A stretch of DNA of 8,149 nucleotides from Bacillota bacterium (GTDB lineage: Bacteria > Bacillota > Clostridia > Tissierellales > Peptoniphilaceae). The position numbers and the translations under genes were made by a program. Positions within the stretch are counted from its first letter, which is position 1. Every line of letters starts with the position of its first letter. Positions 6,301-8,149 of the stretch are shown here, piece after piece. Location of the stretch: NCBI GenBank assembly GCA_023393815.1, contig JAEXBU010000109.1, positions 1 to 8,149 of the forward strand, in the 5' to 3' direction. Below the pieces are notes generated by a model that worked only from the letters and a program-made list of their open reading frames with translations, made no database searches and was not told the DNA's origin.

Positions 6301-6831
6301 CTATGCGTTTTGCTTCAAATTGCGCCCTAAACCCGCAAGCTGCCTTGCCAAGGAGCGATCGATCACGCCTTCTTCGGTGACAATCTTCACGCCGCCGATT
6401 AGGGACGAATCGAGCTTTACTTCGATTTCCACATCCTTTGCGCGATTTTTTGCGTAGGCTTTTCGAAGAGCCTCCACCTTTTCCTCGGATAAGGGCATCG
6501 GGCTTACCACGACGATTCGCTCCACGTTTTTGTCTTCGTAGCACAGGTCTTCGTAAGCCTTTAAAATAGCGGCCATTCGGTCCGAACGTCCGTGATCCGC
6601 CACGACCAAGAGCAAATGAAACAAGGGCTCGGGAAGCCGTTCGCCGAACACGCTTTTGATTAAATTGTGCTTTTCTTCCGGGCGAAGTTTCGGATGAGAC
6701 AAGGCTCTAAGGAAATCCTCGTCTTCATACACCGCGTATACGTCGTCCAAGGCATCCAACATAAAATCGCCGGATGCTTTCGCCACTTCATAGAGAGCGA
6801 TGCTGTATTTGCTCAGGCCTTCATCAAACAT
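6301..6831 (-). CDS. atpH: F1Fo ATP synthase delta subunit (OSCP-like)
   Basis: Peripheral-stalk subunit (176 residues) that joins the top of F1 to the b dimer. A helical N-terminal domain covers about 1-105. The conserved C-terminal element DSSLIGGVKI is at 141-150, followed by the typical IDRSLARQL helix. As usual for delta, the rest is poorly conserved. The start codon lies inside the end of atpF (8-base overlap, ATGTTTGA), with a GGAGAAG ribosome binding site within atpF, which points to coupled translation. Confidence 0.95.
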   Translation of the reverse strand: MFDEGLSKYSIALYEVAKASGDFMLDALDDVYAVYEDEDFLRALSHPKLRPEEKHNLIKSVFGERLPEPLFHLLLVVADHGRSDRMAAILKAYEDLCYEDKNVERIVVVSPMPLSEEKVEALRKAYAKNRAKDVEIEVKLDSSLIGGVKIVTEEGVIDRSLARQLAGLGRNLKQNA

Positions 6832-7324
6832 GGTTCTTCTCCAAATCGTCGATGAGGCCGTCGACTAATGCGTCTTGATTCTTTACGTCGATCTTGTCTC
6901 TCAGCAGTTTTTCCGCGATCATAACGGCTAAATCGGCGGTCTCTACGCGAACGTCTTTTAAGGCTTTTTCCTTTTCGCGCTCGATGTCTTTTTCCGCCTT
7001 TTCGATCATCGTGGCCGTGCGAGCCTTGGCTTCTTCCATGGCGGATTTTTCCAAGGCGCGCCCCCGTTCTCGGGAGGCTTCGATAATTTCCGCCCCTTCT
7101 TTGCGGGCCTGTTGTAATTTATTCTTGTAATTGGCGTGGAGATCTTCCGCTTCACGCAACAGTTCCTCCGCCTCTTCAATTTCGGAGACGACACTGTTTT
7201 GCCTTTTCGTCAAAAATTCGTTGACCGGCTTATAGACAAAGTGGCGAATCACGAGAAACAGGATCAGTGTGGCGCCCCATTGTGCCAGCAAATTCCATAT
7301 ATCCGGCACGACAAAAATTTCCAT
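6824..7324 (-). CDS. atpF: F1Fo ATP synthase b subunit
   Basis: Membrane-anchored peripheral stalk (166 residues, typical length) that, as a dimer, holds F1 against rotation. One N-terminal transmembrane helix lies at about residues 9-30 (WNLLAQWGATLILFLVIRHF), followed by the usual YKPVNEFL segment. A long charged helix of about residues 35-150, rich in Glu, Lys, Arg and Ala, provides the coiled coil and ends in a delta-binding tail. Only one b-type gene is seen, so a homodimer is expected. The start is set by AAGGAG, 8 bases upstream; the gap to atpE is 34 bases. Confidence 0.96.
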   Translation of the reverse strand: MEIFVVPDIWNLLAQWGATLILFLVIRHFVYKPVNEFLTKRQNSVVSEIEEAEELLREAEDLHANYKNKLQQARKEGAEIIEASRERGRALEKSAMEEAKARTATMIEKAEKDIEREKEKALKDVRVETADLAVMIAEKLLRDKIDVKNQDALVDGLIDDLEKNHV

Positions 7325-7358
7325 AGGGACAACTCCTTTCGGTTCTCTGCGCCTCGTA

Positions 7359-7616
7359 TCAGCCTAGTAAGGGTTTGACGAATAATAAAATGATGGCGAT
7401 AACCAACCCGTAAATACCCGTGGTTTCCGCGACGGCTTGCCCTAAGAGCATGGTTTGAATAATGTCGCCTTTGGCCTCGGGCTGACGTCCTACGGCCGCT
7501 GCCGCTTGACCGGCCGCATAGCCTTGACCGACACCGGGGCCGATCCCTGCAATAAGCGCTAAACCGGCGCCAATGGCCGAACAACCTAAAATGAACGCTT
7601 CACTTGTAATTTGCAT
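7359..7616 (-). CDS. atpE: F1Fo ATP synthase c subunit, sodium-type binding site
   Basis: Rotor-ring proteolipid of Fo (85 residues) with two transmembrane helices, about 7-40 and 52-83, joined by the polar loop RQPEAKGD (44-51). The ion-carrying carboxylate is Glu64. Gln31, Val62, Glu64, Thr65, Thr66 and Tyr69 line up with Gln32, Val63, Glu65, Ser66, Thr67 and Tyr70 of the Ilyobacter tartaricus Na+-binding c-ring; the only change is Ser to Thr, which keeps the hydroxyl ligand. The glycine-rich helix 1 (GIGPGVGQGYAAG, residues 24-36) is typical. Sodium coupling is therefore likely but not proven by sequence. A GGGAGG ribosome binding site precedes the ATG, and the gap to atpB is 31 bases. Confidence 0.97.
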   Translation of the reverse strand: MQITSEAFILGCSAIGAGLALIAGIGPGVGQGYAAGQAAAAVGRQPEAKGDIIQTMLLGQAVAETTGIYGLVIAIILLFVKPLLG

Positions 7617-7647
7617 ATCTTTTCCTCCCTATATGCTGTATCCATAG

Positions 7648-8149
7648 TTACGACTGTCTTTTTGCTTTTCTCTCTGCGATTTCTTCCGGACTCGCCATGT
7701 CGGAGTTGATGTAGGTCATGGTCAGCATGAGGAAGATAAATGTCTGCAACACGCCGCTGAATACGTCGAAGTAGCCGTGTAAGGGCCAGGCGACGACGGG
7801 GATCAGGAATTTAGAAATCAGCCCGATTCCCTGATAGACCAAACTCATAATCAACACACCGCTCAGAATATTTCCGAAAAGACGGAAACTGAGGGAGATG
7901 GGATTGGCCAGCTCCCCTAAGATATTAATGGGTGTTAAAATGGCGATAGGCTCGGTGTACTGCTTAAAGTAGCCCAAAATCCCCTTGGTCTTTACAGAGA
8001 AGAAGTGGATCATGACGAAGGTAATTAAAGCAAGCGCCAAAGTGACGTTGTAGTCACTGGTCGGCGGCACAAAGCCCAAAAGCCCGGACAGGTTCGCGCA
8101 AACTAAAAATGCGCCCAGAGAGAGCATATAGTGTGCGAAGCCCTTATTG
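7648..8149 (-). CDS. atpB: F1Fo ATP synthase a subunit, partial (N-terminus beyond window)
   Basis: Stator ion-channel subunit of Fo, facing the c-ring. The C-terminal 167 or so residues are visible and the frame stays open to the right edge, so the true start lies outside; the Met codon at 8127 is internal. The essential arginine is encoded at 7882-7884 within the conserved SFRLFGN segment, preceded by GELANPIS. Upstream, ANLSGLLGFVPPTSDYNVTLA is the expected conserved part of an earlier helix, and the final hydrophobic helix (QTFIFLMLTMTYI) ends in a short charged tail. It heads the visible part of the operon; atpI or other upstream genes cannot be assessed. Confidence 0.96.
   Translation of the reverse strand, partial: NKGFAHYMLSLGAFLVCANLSGLLGFVPPTSDYNVTLALALITFVMIHFFSVKTKGILGYFKQYTEPIAILTPINILGELANPISLSFRLFGNILSGVLIMSLVYQGIGLISKFLIPVVAWPLHGYFDVFSGVLQTFIFLMLTMTYINSDMASPEEIAERKAKRQS

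Noticed and set aside
7648..8127. atpB starting at the ATG at 8127
   Set aside because: The frame continues open to the edge and the visible protein lacks the N-terminal helices of the a subunit, so this Met is internal.

Overview
The window holds the downstream half and end of a bacterial F-type ATP synthase operon, followed by two genes for exported proteins. Every supported gene lies on the minus strand, so transcription runs from high to low coordinates. The lack of membrane-complex partners other than standard F1Fo subunits, strong AGGAGG-type ribosome binding sites, a lipobox lipoprotein and T-rich hairpin terminators fit a Bacillota (Firmicutes) bacterium. A c subunit with a sodium-type binding site suggests an anaerobe of the Clostridia/Tissierellia kind. 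That placement is inference; no rRNA or species marker is present.

Region 2032-8149 is the ATP synthase operon in the order atpB (C-terminal part, cut by the window edge), atpE, atpF, atpH, atpA, atpG, atpD, atpC, i.e. Fo subunits a, c, b and then F1 subunits delta, alpha, gamma, beta, epsilon. Gaps are 9-34 bases, or short overlaps at atpF/atpH (8 bases) and atpD/atpC (ATGA, 4 bases). All subunits visible in full have intact catalytic or signature residues. The c subunit carries the ligand set known from sodium-translocating ATP synthases (Gln31, Glu64, Thr65, Tyr69), so the enzyme probably couples to Na+. Epsilon carries the IDxxRA motif known from ATP-binding epsilon subunits, and beta ends in an acidic tail. 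A strong intrinsic terminator follows atpC by a few bases.

Region 1768-2031 is intergenic: the operon terminator, then a plausible extended -10 promoter for the next gene. Region 817-1767 encodes a secreted papain-fold (C39-like) cysteine peptidase with a signal peptide, a duplicated 29-residue motif of unknown function, a charged helical linker and a catalytic domain with Gln, Cys, His and Asp in place. A second terminator follows it. Region 1-745 is the start of an unrecognised lipoprotein gene that runs off the left edge. The two exported-protein genes look AT-richer than the ATP synthase genes. No mobile element, CRISPR array, tRNA or rRNA was seen. I found no clear new system; the most distinctive items are the repeat-bearing peptidase and the repeated sequence after both terminators.
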